64,000 bases of DNA from Erinaceus europaeus (GCF_950295315.1 NC_080176.1:37406189-37470188), one strand, 5' to 3'. Counted from the stretch's first letter, positions 21,764 to 33,205 are shown. The notes: a model not told the origin generated them from the letters alone. Translations and numbers: made by a program.

Positions 21764-24689
21764 AAGAAGAAGACTTACGGATGTTGAACCAGCCTTGCAT
21801 TCCTGGGATGAATCACACTTGGTCATGATGAACAATCTTTTTGATATGTTGCTGTATCTGGTTGGCCAAGATCTTGTTTAATATTTTGGCATCTATGTTC
21901 ATCAGAGATATTGGTCTATAGTTTTCCTTTTTTGTTCTGTCCCTATCAGCTTTTGGTATCAGGGTGATGTTGGCTTCATAGAAAGTGGAAGGGAGTATTC
22001 CTGTTTCTTCAATCTTATGGAAAAGCTTCAGAAGTATGGGTACTGACTGTTTCCTGAAATTTTTGTAGAATTCGTTTGTGAAACCATCTGGTCCAGGACT
22101 TTTGTTGTTGGGGAGATTCTTAATAACGGTTTCAATTTCTTTGTCTGTGACTGGTGCATTTAGATTTTGTAGTTCTTCTTGGTTCAGTTTTGGAAGGGCA
22201 TATGCTTCTAGAAATTGTTCCATTTCTTCCAGATTCTCTAGCTTGGTGGCGTATAGTTCTTTATAGAAGTTTCGCAGGATTCTCTGGATTTCTGTGGTGT
22301 CAGTTGTGATATCTCCTCCATCGTTTACAATTCTATTAATTTGAGTCTTTTCTCTTTTTTGTTTGGTGAGTCTGGCTAGGGGTTTGTCAATTTTGTTTAA
22401 TCTTTCAAAGAACCAACATTTGGCTTCATTGATCTTTTGTATGGTTCTCTTATTTTTGATTTTGTTTATTTCTGCTCTAACTTTAGTGATTTCTGTCCTT
22501 CTGGTTGCTTTAGGGTTTCTTTTTTCCTCTTCCTCTAAGTCCTTGAGGTGTGCAGTAAGGTAGTTCATTTGAGCTTCTTCTTGGTGTTTAATATGTGATT
22601 GTATGGCTATAAGTTTCCCTCTCAGTACTGCTTTAGCTGTGTCCCAAATATTTTGATAGGTTGTGTCTTCATTTTCATTTGTTTCCAGAAACATTTGAAT
22701 TTCCTACTTGAGTGAATCTCTGACCCAGTGGTTCTTAAGGAGTATGTTGTTTCGTTTCCAAATTCTGTGACTTTTAATAATTTTCTGTTTGTTGTTAAAT
22801 GTTAGTTTTACTCCACTGTGGTCTGATAAGATACTTGGGATGATTTTGATGTTCTTGAATTTATTGATGCTATCTTTGTGGCCTAACATGTGGTCTGTCC
22901 TTGAGTATGTGTTATGTGGATTTGAAAAGAAGGTGTATTCCAGTTTTTTGGGGTGAAGGACTCTGAAAATGTCCAAGAGGTCGAGTCTGTCAATCTCTTC
23001 ATTCAATTCTCTTGTATCTTTGTTGGTTCTCTGCTTTGTTCATCTGTCTAAGTGTGAGAGTGGGGTATTGAAGTCTCCCACTATTATTGTATTACTATTG
23101 ATGTATTTTTGAAATTCTTTCAGTAAGTGCTTGACATATTTAGATGGTCCCTCATTGGGTGCATAGATGTTAATAATTCTTAAGTCTTCTTGGCTGATTG
23201 ATCCTCTAATCATTATATAATGTCCTTGCCTATCTTTTATTACTTTATTTAATTTAAAATCTGTCGTGTCTGAGATGAGAATGACTGTTCCTGCCCTTTT
23301 TTGAGGTCCGTTAGCCTATATGATAGTTTTCCATCCTTTCACTTTAAGTCTGTGTTTATCTTGTTGTGACAGGTGGGATTCTTGCAAGCAGCATATGGTT
23401 GGGTTATGTTTTCTGATCCATCTCCCCACTCTGTGCCTTTTGATGGGTGAGTTTAAGCCATTGACATTTATTGATATTATGGATTTAGTGTATTGTAGTG
23501 CCTTTGTTCAAAAAAAATTTTTTTTGTTTGCTCTGATATATTGCAAGTATTATAGTGATGTTCTTATTTATAAGAGGTCTTTTAGAACCTCTTTCAGGGC
23601 CAGTTTGGTTATGATTGCCTCCTTTAACTGTTGTTTGTCTAAGGTTTTAATCCCTATATCTAGTTTGAATGAAAGACTAGCAGGATATATTATCCTTGGT
23701 TGAAACCCTTTTTCATTCAGGGCTCGATAGATATCTTGCCATTCTCTTCTGGGTTTTATAGTTTGAGTGTAGAAGTCTGCAGATAAACTTATGGGTTTTC
23801 CCTTGTATGTGACTTTTTGTTTCTCTCTTGCAGCCTTTAGGATCCTTTCTTTATCCTTACTTCTTCTCATTGTGACTATGATGTGTCTTGGTGTCTTCAG
23901 GTCTGGGTTGATTCTGTTTGGTACTCTATGGGCCTCTTGAATCTTGATGTCCTTTCTGTTATTCCAGTCTGAGAAGTTTTTTTCTATTATTTCCTCTAGA
24001 ATGTTTGCTTCCCCTTCCTCTTTTTCTTCCTCTGACAGGCCAATGATACGAATGTTACTTCTTTTGAGATCATCCCATGTCTCTGTTGTTGTTTTTAGTG
24101 TCTCTGAATCTCTTTTTGAGCTCTTTCACCTCTTTCTTAGTTCTCTCTAACTCATCCTCTGTCTGACTAATTCTGTTTTCTGCTTCTGTTAGTCTGCTTT
24201 CCCTTGCCTCAGCTTCTTTCTTCATTACAGCTATTTCAGCTTTCAGTTCTCTAATTGCCTCAAGATAATCAGTATTTTCCTTGGGGGTCTCAACTGTTGT
24301 TTCCCTAATACTGCCATTCCTTTCTTCCAATGTTGTTTTCATTTCTGTGATTAATAAGTTTATTATTGCTTGCATACTTTTCTTATCTATGGTTACTTCT
24401 GGATGTAGTTTCTTCTGGGCTATTGTCTTCATTCATTGGAGTAGCAGTTTTATTTGTTTTGATCTACCCATTTTTTTGATTTATGTGTTTCTTTTTTTAT
24501 GCTCTGTTGTTCCTCAGTTGTTGTGTCTTGAGCCCAAGCAACACTGTACTAAATACCTTTATGACAATTGCACTCACCAACCTCAGGAATTACAGTAACA
24601 ACAGAAGCAAGTATTGAAGCAGTTTAATCACTAACAGTTAGCCAAACAATTTCTCCAGTCTGTGAAAAAATAGTAACCAAATCCCAGTG

Positions 24690-25870
24690 AAGAAGGAAGA
24701 GAAAAGAAAGGAGAGATAGCAAGAATAGACAGTTATGCAAATCTACTATCCACTGTATATTCTAGGGGTAACAAGAGGGGAAAGGGAAGTAGAGCAGAGA
24801 TACACACCTAGAGAGTCCACTCTGAGTCAGATTTCTTCCCCAAAATAATTCAGAAAGGCAAAGAAGAAGGAAGTAAGAAGTGTATGACAAGATAAAAAAA
24901 AATGAAAAAAGAGACAAGAGAGAGAAAAGAGAAACGATAAGAAAAAGAGTTGTAATTAAATAGCAGTGAAAGGAAAGTTTTTTTTATTACTTTATTTTTA
25001 ATTTAATTTAATTTTTTTAATTAGCTAGGAGGAGGAGGGAGGGGAGTCTGTAGAGGAGGTGGGAGTAATGAGATAAGTTTCTCCCACATAGATAAGATGC
25101 CCACTACCCTAGCAATGAAAGATACCCTCAGAGTTAATTCTGATCAACCTAAAAGGGGGGGGGGAAGATATATGCCTTTATATAATATTAATAATAAAAT
25201 AGAGCAAGGTAGAAAAAAACCCTGTCCCAGATTACCTCAAACCTCGTGATCAGATTAAAAAAAAACAAACACCACCTCAGGACTAGACAAGGATAGCTGA
25301 AATAGACATTTATGCAAATCTACTATCCACTGTATATTCTAGGGGTAGGTAAAGGAGGAAGGGAAGTTGAGCAGAGATACTCTCAGTGAGAGTCTACTCT
25401 GAATCAGAATTCTTCCCCAAAATAATTTTCAAACGTGTATCAGTGAATTCAAAAAAGCACACTGTTTGGTGGTGTGGGGGATGGGGCCTATGGCTTTGGA
25501 AGCTGTAGGATTAGGGAAGAAAGGATGACAAGAATGAAAAAGAGAAAAAAAAAGAGAGAGAAAAAAGAAAAAGATAAGAATAGTCATAAAAGAGCGGTGA
25601 AAAGAAAGAGTTTTTAAAATTTATTTATTTTTGATTATTTAAGTAGCTATGCGGGGTGAGGTGGGGGGGTTGGCTACTTAGAAAGAAAAAGGGCCAGAGG
25701 TTTCAGAAGGGTATAGACTTAGAATGAATGATACTCCCTTGTGGGACAGGAATCTTGGTAAAGAAAGAAGCTCTGCAGGGGAGCCTGCTAGGAGCTGGTC
25801 CCCAGGGACTGGTTATGGGGGGAGGGGGAGGAGGTGTGCTTAATAATTTTAAAAGAAAAAAAATTTTTCC
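24690..25870 (-). repeat. tandem monomers in the L1 5' UTR
   Basis: Two diverged units of about 577 bases. Each contains 'atgcaaatctactatccac', 'tgtatattctaggggta', 'gagcagagata' and 'ttcttccccaaaataat', followed by a purine-rich tract. The octamer ATGCAAAT stands at 24735-24742 and 25312-25319. Monomeric 5' UTRs act as L1 promoters in some rodents; a promoter role here is inference. Confidence 0.75.
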
Positions 25871-25929
25871 CCTTTTTTTCTACTCTATTTTATAACCCAA
25901 ATTAAGTTATAGTCACCTCCTTGGTGTCA

Positions 25930-27240
25930 CTGCTGGGACTTTACTAGATTTTGCCTGAGCCTGACATCAGATATGCAAGTGGATCCAGGTTATTATCTGG
26001 GGAGATGATGTCATGGGTAGAAAAAGGGCTAGAAAGCTGGATCAGGAAAGAGAGTAGCTCCCAAATATGGGAAAGGTGTATAAATATTGTTGACTGTAAA
26101 CCCCATTGATTTGATCTGATCTGGAGCCCATATTCATCTTAGTAGTCTATGCAACCTTTGCACCCTTGTAGGTTCGAGCTCATATTCTGTGGTCATGAGT
26201 AGGAATGTTCCAAGTTGCCCCAATATCAGGACCCATATTCCTCATGTCTTAGAAAGAGTATGTTATCCAGCCTCCCTTTGGAGGATGGAACATTCTCTAC
26301 CATTGTTGATACGCATTGAGGGCAAGGTCCTATAGGGGCTCACAAAGAGATCTTTGTGTTGTTCCTGATGTAGATGACCAGTGACAGTGGAGAAAGGGAT
26401 CTATTCAAGGTCTAGGCCCATCATGTCTATTTGGGAATCCTAGGACTCCCCAACTAGGGCCCCAGCTGATGGGGTGGCCTGATAGTTACTAAAGAGTCAT
26501 TGTTAAAGTATGCCAGTCTCTTGCCCTTATTCAGCTTTTGCAGCTTTGATAAGGTTAGCTTTGGAATGAGTGAGGGAAGTGTACTAGGAAGTAGGCGAGG
26601 TGGGTATCTAGGTCTAAGTAGAAACTATTTTTTTTTTATTAAAGAAAGGATTTATTATTTATTATTAAAATAGTAGAAACTATTTTACTAGATACTTTAT
26701 GGTGTCTTTTTAAGGTCTTTCTACTTGTTTGCTGCATATATTGACTCACTGCAGACTATTGTGTACTTTTGCTTTCAGGTATATATTTTTCCCTAATTTA
26801 TGGATACATGAGAACATATGTCCTATCTCATGGGACCTGATCTATATCTAGGTTTGGGGGCTTTGTTAGGAAGTGAACCACCTTAAATGGTAATCCCATT
26901 TAAGGAGTCCTATGAGAAAGGAAAGGTCTAACCTGAGTAATGAGGCTGAAGGTTGATATTCCATGCCTGACATCTCTGGACACAGTCCAAAGTGAAGCAT
27001 GTTGAGGTGGTACTCGTTGCATTGATTAGGCTGGGATCAGCAGATGCAATATCAGTTGGTATGAATTGAGAGAAGCATGCAGGAAATAGAGCCCCGGTAT
27101 GAACTTTCATCACATACCCTGGCCTCCACATGGAAGTGCTGAACAGAGGAAGCTTCAAAGTTGGAGTAGTTCTGTGGTATCTCTCCTCCACTCTCTGACT
27201 CCCTACTTCTCACCCTCTACATAAAAGAAGTGTTAGGTGA
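25930..27240 (-). mobile_element. R1 repeat copy, 5' part
   Basis: Begins within the family at 'gggactttactagattttg', continues through 'agagtagctcccaaatatgg' (also at 34450) and 'gaggctgaaggttgatattcc' (also near 15955 and 59815), and ends about 27240. It directly follows the L1 5' UTR. The middle part (26170-26760) is absent from the 15.3- and 59.1-kb copies, so the family has at least two forms. Confidence 0.75.
26617..26686 (-). mobile_element. 40-bp micro-insertion of an R1 3' end with 15-bp target duplication
   Basis: 'agtagaaactatttt' at 26617-26631 recurs at 26672-26686. Between them are 40 bases, poly(T) plus 'attaaagaaagga' and an AT-rich end. These resemble the first bases of R1 copies ('atttaagaaagga'). 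Confidence 0.65.
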
Positions 27241-29114
27241 GACTGGTGCTACTGTGCAAGTACAAAGTCCCAGAGATGCCCTGGCAGAAAAGGGTTCTTT
27301 AAAAAAGCTGGAAATATAGAACTCAGTAATAAAAGGCACAAAGTCTTCTACAGGTACATAGACACATCTTTATCAGCTCATCACCTAAAGCAAATGTCTT
27401 GCTTAACCATTCTTCTCTCACATGATTACCCAACTTCCTTCATTTCAGTTCAGCAGCTTTGGTGTGAATGTGCCAAGGTCAAGGCTGACTTTTTCCCTTC
27501 CCTCATATGTCTCCTAAAACATGCCTGCCTGCCTGCCTGCCTGCCTGTTTGTCTGTCTATCTAGCTATCTATCTCTCTGCAAGATGCTCAATAGTTACTG
27601 AATGGATGAATCAATAAACACGGTAGAATTTGAATTCTAGACTAAGACTGGAGCTAGATGGGAATATTATGAAAGTACTGTAGTATTTAATGGGCAAAGG
27701 AAAGAGTTTATCCTAGCACCTCACTTTCTGGCTGGCTAGGAGGCACAGCGAATACTCACAGGCATGCAGATGCTTTTACATAATGTCTGGCCAAGGGCCC
27801 ATTGCCTTGGAGATGACTTCACTTGACTTGCATCCCCAGGGCTACAATTCTGCAGCATCTACTAGAACCATTTTTGTTTCTTTTTTACTTCTTGCAATAT
27901 GGGCAGCAGAGCATTTGCCTGGATTAATGTGCCAAGGTCAGAATGACCTTAGGTGATTTTACAAAGATACTCAGTTATATTTCAAAGAAGTTTCTTTTTT
28001 ATCCTTCGTTGTCATGGCACCACTCCAAACTCCTTTGACAACTTTTTTCCCTTCTGTGTACAGGATTAATATTTTCAATGTTCTAAGCACTGCACTGCTC
28101 AGTAATCCAGACATTATATCCCTTCAGGTTTTGATTAACTCTTACCTGTCAGATTACTCTTGGGGTCCTCCAGATTTACTGCTTTTAGCACTTTGCTCAG
28201 ACTGCTTTTTTTCATCCTTCTCATCTCAGATGCTTGTAATGATGATCTCAATTGCTGAGTGAGGCTCAGAACCTCTGTCTTATATTCCTAACATGGTCAG
28301 CTCACCTCTCCCTTCCCCCATACCACCTCATATATGTTCTGTAATGAGTAGGCAGACAAATAATCTTACACCTCTTTCTTGTTTCCATAAGTACTCTCTC
28401 TGCAAAAACACTCTAATTCCTTTATTTTCCAGTGAGGGGTAATGTAAAATATGGCCTGCCTGTCCTCGGGTCCAAGGTCCAGACAAGTCACTTGCTATGG
28501 CAGGTAGGGATTCTCAACTTGTCTGTCATTGGTATGCAGTGTGTATCTGCTCAGTTGGACACAGCATTCACTTAATGCACACTTGAGCCAGAAGCCCTAC
28601 ACAGTGCTAAAGGAAACACAGCCAGTGGCACATTGTGACAACAGCACTGTCCAGACTCAGTGTCCCTTTCCTTGCTGCCATGTGAGAGTAGAGGCCACCC
28701 CACTGTAAGCCAGGTCCTCTCCAAAGCCCTTCTTTCAATTTAAGATACAGCCTCTTTCTGATCATTTTCACATTTCATTTCTGTGTTCTTCTTTCTCATT
28801 GCCAGAACATCTGAGTTTTTGTGTTGAATGTGCTGCTTCCTCCAGAAATAGGGAATTTTCTGTAAACACGGATTTAATATTTTTGCTGGGCTGTCTGACT
28901 ATATCTAGCCTGAGATTTGAAATTACAAAACGAATGTCAGTTTTAAGAGGGTCCAATGACCTTTATAGTGAATGCAGAACTATGTGGAAGAGGAAGTAGT
29001 GCAAGTGGGTGGCGAACACTTCTCTGGATGATGGCCCATTGTTGACTCAGCTTTACAGAGAGGTCTCTGAGCCTCTTATAAAGTTAATAATTCACTAAAT
29101 GAGAGTGATGCTTT
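27241..29114. other. intron, mostly unique
   Basis: No exon or RNA gene recognised. It contains a short (CCTG)n-type microsatellite at about 27520-27570 and otherwise unremarkable sequence. Confidence 0.4.
27520..27572. repeat. (TGCC)n/(TATC)n microsatellite
   Basis: 'tgcctgcctgcctgcctg', then tgtctgtctatctagctatc, about 50 bases. Confidence 0.85.
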
Positions 29115-29800
29115 CCCTTTATTATTTTTTATTGGTAGGGTAATTCACAGTACACTTCTTGGCACATGGGTACAATTTCTCATTTCACAAAGGCAGGTTT
29201 CTGTAAAACACTCTCACTCCCAAGTTAGGGCCATCATCATCAGGTACCAGGACCTGAACGCTCCCCTCCCTCACACCCCTCTGCTTGTTCTCCTTCCCAA
29301 GAGTCCTTGACTTTGCTGAAATAGAGTTTTCTGGAGCTAAGGAAACCCTCCTGCTCTGCTGGTGGGAATGGTAATTGGTCTAACCCCTATAGAGAACAGT
29401 CTGAAGAAAATCAGAAGACTGATTTTCAGTGGACCTTCCCTATGATCCTGCAATTCTCTGGGGGATATATCCTGAGGAACCCAACACTCCCATCCAAAGA
29501 GATCTGTGTATACCCATGTTCATAGCATCATAATTTAATAGCCAAAGCCTGGAAGCAACCCAGGTGTCCAACAGTGGATGAGTGGCTGAGTAAGCCATGG
29601 TATATATACACAATGGAATACTGCTCAGCTATTAAAAGTGGTGAATTCACCTTCTTCACCTCATCTTGTATGGAGCTTGAAGGAATCATGTTAACTGAGA
29701 TAAACTAGAAAAGAGAAGGATGGATATGGGATGATCTCATGTATGGGAAGAACTTACAGAGCAAGAATAGAAAGGAAACAGTGAAACTTAGAGTGATACT
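29115..29800 (-). mobile_element. L1 fragment with twin-priming inversion
   Basis: 29115-29340 is antisense L1 3' UTR ('cacatgggtacaatttctc', 'gagtccttgactttgctg'). 29345-29800 is sense-orientation L1 ORF2 end and early 3' UTR ('gctggtgggaatgg', 'agcctggaagcaacccagg', 'atggaatactgctcagc'). The two pieces meet in element coordinates, so the 5' part is inverted. Confidence 0.75.
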
Positions 29801-30064
29801 TTTCAGTAGAGCTATAAATCTTACCTGATATGACATTTGACCCATTGACAGGCCTTGCAGGTAAAACTGATTTTGTCCTCTTATTTATGATGAATGGTAT
29901 GGAGGGACACATACCAGCTTCCCTTACTCAGTGCCAATAATAAGAATAATTATAGTAAATACTTGTATGTGTGCATAATGCTACTTAAGGGTTTTTATTT
30001 TTAAAATTTATTTCACTGTGACAGTATTGTTGGGACTCTGTTCCTGCACAATTATGCTGCTCCC

Positions 30065-30272
30065 ACAAAGACTCTTTTTGATTTTTAGATAAAGGGTGAG
30101 AGGTGTGGAGTGGGATGGGAGGGTTGGAAAGAGAAGCCTCAGCATTGCTCCACCACTTGTGAAGCTTCTCTTGTGCAGGTGCTCTTGTATAGTAGCCAGA
30201 AGCTCAAACCCAGGTCCTCATGCACGGAAAAGTATGCACTCTATTAGGTGACTATCTCTTAGCCCCTACTTG
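30065..30272 (-). mobile_element. SINE, minus strand
   Basis: 'gctccaccacttgtgaagc', 'gctcaaacccaggtcctc' and the ending 'ctatctcttagcccct' match the ERI-related family; diverged. Confidence 0.7.
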
Positions 30273-30689
30273 AGGGTTTTAATATTTTAGTTAATTATCA
30301 TGAATTCTATGAAGTTGGCACTATGATTTGCATTTTTATTATGGGTTAGGGCATCTCAACTGTAAAGTAATTGATTTAATCAATCTATACCCAATGAGTA
30401 GTACACAGATGGGATTCAAACCTGGATGCCTGGTCCTGAATTTGTGTTCTTAATCAAGTACAAAATCTTTACTGAGGCTATAATGTCTGTAGTCAGGCAG
30501 ACTTACTGGTACTCAAAGGTATATTTATTTATTTATTTTTTTTTAGCCACTTGGGATAAGATATTTTAACAGGTATGAAGGGATCCCCTGATCATTTATG
30601 TCTGGTAGCAAGTTAGTGAAAGATTTCACATTAGATTGAACTCCCTACACACCAGACCCACAGGAAAGATCAGCAGGTTCTATCAGACT
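30273..30689. other. intron, no feature seen
   Basis: AT-rich stretch near 30520-30545. The rest is unremarkable. Confidence 0.35.
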
Positions 30690-31490
30690 TCAGCTATGGG
30701 ACTCGGGCACCCACGTCATTTTCCCTCTTGGGTGTTGGACTCACAGTTGTACTCACAGCCCACTGCTCTTCTTGCTCAGACTGCTCCATGCTCTCCTGCA
30801 TTCTTGTGCTTCCAGCTCCTCTGCCTGCTCCTGGGGGCTGCTCCCCCAGCGTGCTCCTCGAACACGTCATTCTCACTGGCCTCCACACCAGGCCTCCTTG
30901 CCTCCTGGCTCTCCTCTTCTACTGAGTCCCCTCTGTTGTGCAAGCTGGAATACAGACTCCTCTTGTCTTTTCCTTTTATCTCGGAGGGTTCGAGTCTTAG
31001 TAATGTTACCCCAATAGAGTTTGTGGAATCATCCCTCAGATCTTTGCTCTGGTTCAGTCCTTTCAACTCCTGATTGAACAAATCAACCCTCCAACCTCAC
31101 TTTTTCCTTAAGAACCTCTCTAAAGGTGACACCTTGTTTGGGAGCCTGCCAGACGCTGCTTCCTCTCCCTCTCCTGTTCCTCCCAGGGAGTTGCTGTCAT
31201 TTTCCTCTCTTGAAAAAGAGGAAGTAAATTCCTGCAGCAGTGGATGACTGGCTAAGATAACATCTCCAATACACGTGGAACTGGCATTAGAATCACACTG
31301 GTCTGCCTTTGGTGTTCAGGGCACAGCTACCCACCTGCCTGACACGGTCACATCATCAGCACCTTCACCTCCTTGAGCTGGTTCCCACTATCCCTTTAGG
31401 ATCATGGCCTGCATTTCCTGCTTATACTTTTGCTGCAGCTCCACACCTGAGTCCCACACCCTTTTCTGCTGTTCCATTTCTCTAGATCAC
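30690..31490 (-). pseudogene. probable processed pseudogene of an unidentified charged protein
   Basis: On the minus strand a long protein-like reading can be followed. Near 31470-31390 it reads MEQQKRVWDSGVELQQKYKQ, then EMQAMILKG and a stop. Near 31230-31120 it reads REENDSNSLGGTGEGEEAAS, then PNKVSPLERFLRKK and a stop. From 31085 to 30780 it reads FNQELKGLNQSKDLRDDSTN, then ENDVFEEHAGG, and after a frameshift EQSEQEEQWAVSTTVSPTPK and a stop at about 30694. It is highly charged and coiled-coil-like at its N-terminal end, with no visible introns, and has stops and frameshifts. I do not recognise the parent gene. A chance open region is the alternative. Confidence 0.45.
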
Positions 31491-31922
31491 CTGCCTCATG
31501 ACCCTTGACCTTTTAAAATACTTTCAGGCATCACTTTCCCAAGAGAGGTTGAATCAGCTGCTGCCCTCTTACTCCCCTAAGCTGCTGTGAGATGCTGAGT
31601 GGAGTGTTTATTTCCATCTTACCTTTTATTTTTGGGAGTTCTCTGGGGGTTTGTCTCCTTGTACCCCCTAGAGCCTAGCACCAAGTCTGACCCAGGGAAA
31701 GCCCCATCCAGGATGCTCATCTTGACCTGATCTGATATTTACTGGACCTATTAACAGGTTTTGTATGTCAGTATTCTCCCTTGGGCTACAAACTCCACTG
31801 TGTAAAGATGTAATATCTCTGTAATTGGTTTCAAAATCAGCTGCTCAGCTGCTGTGAAGGTGGACATTAGAATTCTGTATAGAAAAATGACGGCAACTTC
31901 TGCTTAATTTATTGTAATATAG
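31491..31922. other. intron end, no feature seen
   Basis: Unique-looking intron up to the acceptor at 31922. The polypyrimidine tract is poor ('ttaatttattgtaatatag'). Confidence 0.4.
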
Positions 31923-32067
31923 ATGCAAGCCCAGAATCACAGGGCAGCAGTGTGACCGTTGTGCTCCTGGGTTTTACCGCTTCCCTGAGTGCATTCCCTG
32001 CCATTGTAACAGAGATGGCACCGAGCTGGGAGTCTGTGACCCAGGCACCGGAGCTTGCCTCTGCAAG
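31923..32067 (+). CDS. LAMA3: LAMA3 exon, LEb repeat
   Basis: The AG from the exon 20 kb upstream plus the first base here gives Arg, then CKPRITGQQCDRCAPGFYRF, PECIPCHCNRDGTELGVCDP and GTGACLCK. This is a full LE-type cysteine pattern matching laminin alpha-3. The acceptor AG is at 31921-31922, after a weak pyrimidine tract. The donor is GTAAGA at 32068, phase 0. 145 bases, open. Confidence 0.95.
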
Positions 32068-32690
32068 GTAAGATAGGGCATTCAAGGACAAGGACTTCAG
32101 CCACAGGCTAGACAGGGAAGAAGTTCATGTTGATTTAACTTATAAAAATATATGTGGGGGTAGGACTACTCCATACCAGATTCCCAGATGCGTGAGCATT
32201 TTATAGTCATCATCTCGTTTGACAGAAATCGTCAGAAGGAAGACACCTCTCATCTGACTTGTCCTCTGAAGAGACCACAGACTTTCCAGAATAACAGACA
32301 CAAACTTAGTTGTCTATAATTCCAAGGGGCTTGAGAATCTACTAAGCTCTTCGCTGGCCTATGGGACTCAAGTTAATAATTGCTATTCTTAAGGGCTCTG
32401 CAAGGTGGTTTGAGAGTTCCCAAGACCCGGCAGATTTTTCTGAGGTGATAGTAAGTGGGATGAATTGGGAATCTTTATGGTGATATGCTGTTAAGATGCA
32501 AAGAGCATCTTAAGTATTTGAGGAAATCCTTCCATTTGTCTGTAGGATAAAAGCTTACCAGTTCTGTATCTATTCATTTTTGGTGAGCATTTCATGTTCT
32601 GACATCTTTTGTTGATGTTTAACTTGCCCAAATAATTAATTGCAATCAGCTCATAGCAGACACCTCCTGTTTTGCATTTTACACCAACAG
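32068..32690. other. intron, no feature seen
   Basis: Unique sequence between two LE exons. Ends in the acceptor 'acaccaacag'. Confidence 0.5.
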
Positions 32691-32831
32691 GAAAATGTGG
32701 AAGGCAGAGAATGCAGTGTGTGTCGACCAGGATCATTCCATTTGGACCGAGCAAACCCCAAGGGCTGTACCAGCTGCTTTTGTTTTGGAGTAAGCACTCG
32801 CTGCCACAGTACACAGAAAAGGAGAGCTAAG
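32691..32831 (+). CDS. LAMA3: LAMA3 exon, LEb repeat leading to domain IVA
   Basis: 47 codons: [20 protein letters not shown], then [20 protein letters not shown] and KRRAK. It ends the LE array and begins the half repeat that frames the laminin IV type A domain. Phase 0 at both ends. The donor is GTATGG at 32832, a slightly weak site. KRRAK aligns with KRRTK in the human chain as I recall it. Confidence 0.95.
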
Positions 32832-32914
32832 GTATGGCAGGGATTGGTCTGTTTCTTCTTATTTTGTACTTCTGAAAGAAGAAGTAATGAATAGCCATGA
32901 GACATGAAAGACTG

Positions 32915-33205
32915 TGGAGATTTTTTTAAAATATTTATTTATTTATTTTATTTTGTTACCTTATTGTTGTAGTTATTATTGTTGTTGTTACTGATGTCAT
33001 TATTGGATAGAACAGAGAGAAGTGGAGAGAGGAGGGGAAGAAAGAGAAGGGGAGAGAAATATAGACACCTGCAGATCTGCTTCACCGCCTGTGAAGTGAC
33101 TCCCCTGCAGATGGGGAGCCGGGGGCTCAAACTGGGATCCTTACACTGATTCTTGCACTTGATACCACCTGTGCTTAACCCACTGTGCTACCACCAGATT
33201 CCTGA
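32915..33205 (-). mobile_element. ERI-type SINE
   Basis: Minus-strand complete copy, with T-rich start and 'agatctgcttcaccgcctg', 'cctgtgcttaacccactgtg'. 'gagattttttt' on both sides is a possible target duplication. Confidence 0.85.

Larger units (their letters stand above)
19061..21772. mobile_element. Jockey/RTE-like non-LTR retrotransposon, copy 2, twin-primed, nested in L1
   Basis: Two pieces lie head to head. On the minus strand 20018-19061 corresponds to about 6690-7635 of copy 1. On the plus strand 20019-21772 corresponds to about 7620-9376. The pieces overlap by about a dozen bases, so nothing central was lost; the start of the element is truncated. The direct repeat 'acttacggat' at 19051-19060 and 21773-21782 is the target duplication, and L1 ORF2 resumes exactly after it. 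The tail is tagaagaagaag. This is what twin priming produces, with the inverted 5' segment primed internally beside the target. Confidence 0.93.
16740..25890 (-). mobile_element. near-full-length L1 retrotransposon, interrupted at 19060
   Basis: Minus strand from high to low coordinates: a 5' UTR with duplicated monomers (about 25870-24450); ORF1 with an N-terminal coiled coil (24432-24070, EAENRISQTEDELERTKKEV) and the later part with KPRREWQDIYRALNEKG (23870-23568); then ORF2. ORF2 carries the endonuclease (DHMLGHKDSINKFK near 22.9 kb), the RT entry ([20 protein letters not shown] near 22.1 kb; [20 protein letters not shown] near 21.9 kb) and the RT core ([28 protein letters not shown] near 18.7 kb), and ends near 17.02 kb. 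The 3' UTR extends to about 16740. Several stops break the ORFs. A Jockey/RTE-like element interrupts ORF2 at 19061-21772. Confidence 0.92.

Noticed and set aside
27520..27572. Possible CRISPR-like or tandem regulatory array
   Set aside because: It is a simple tetranucleotide microsatellite, and the context is a mammalian intron.
30636..31073. 145-residue plus-strand open frame, leucine and serine rich
   Set aside because: The composition is that of the complement of a charged minus-strand reading. There is no signal of its own, and the minus-strand pseudogene explains it better.
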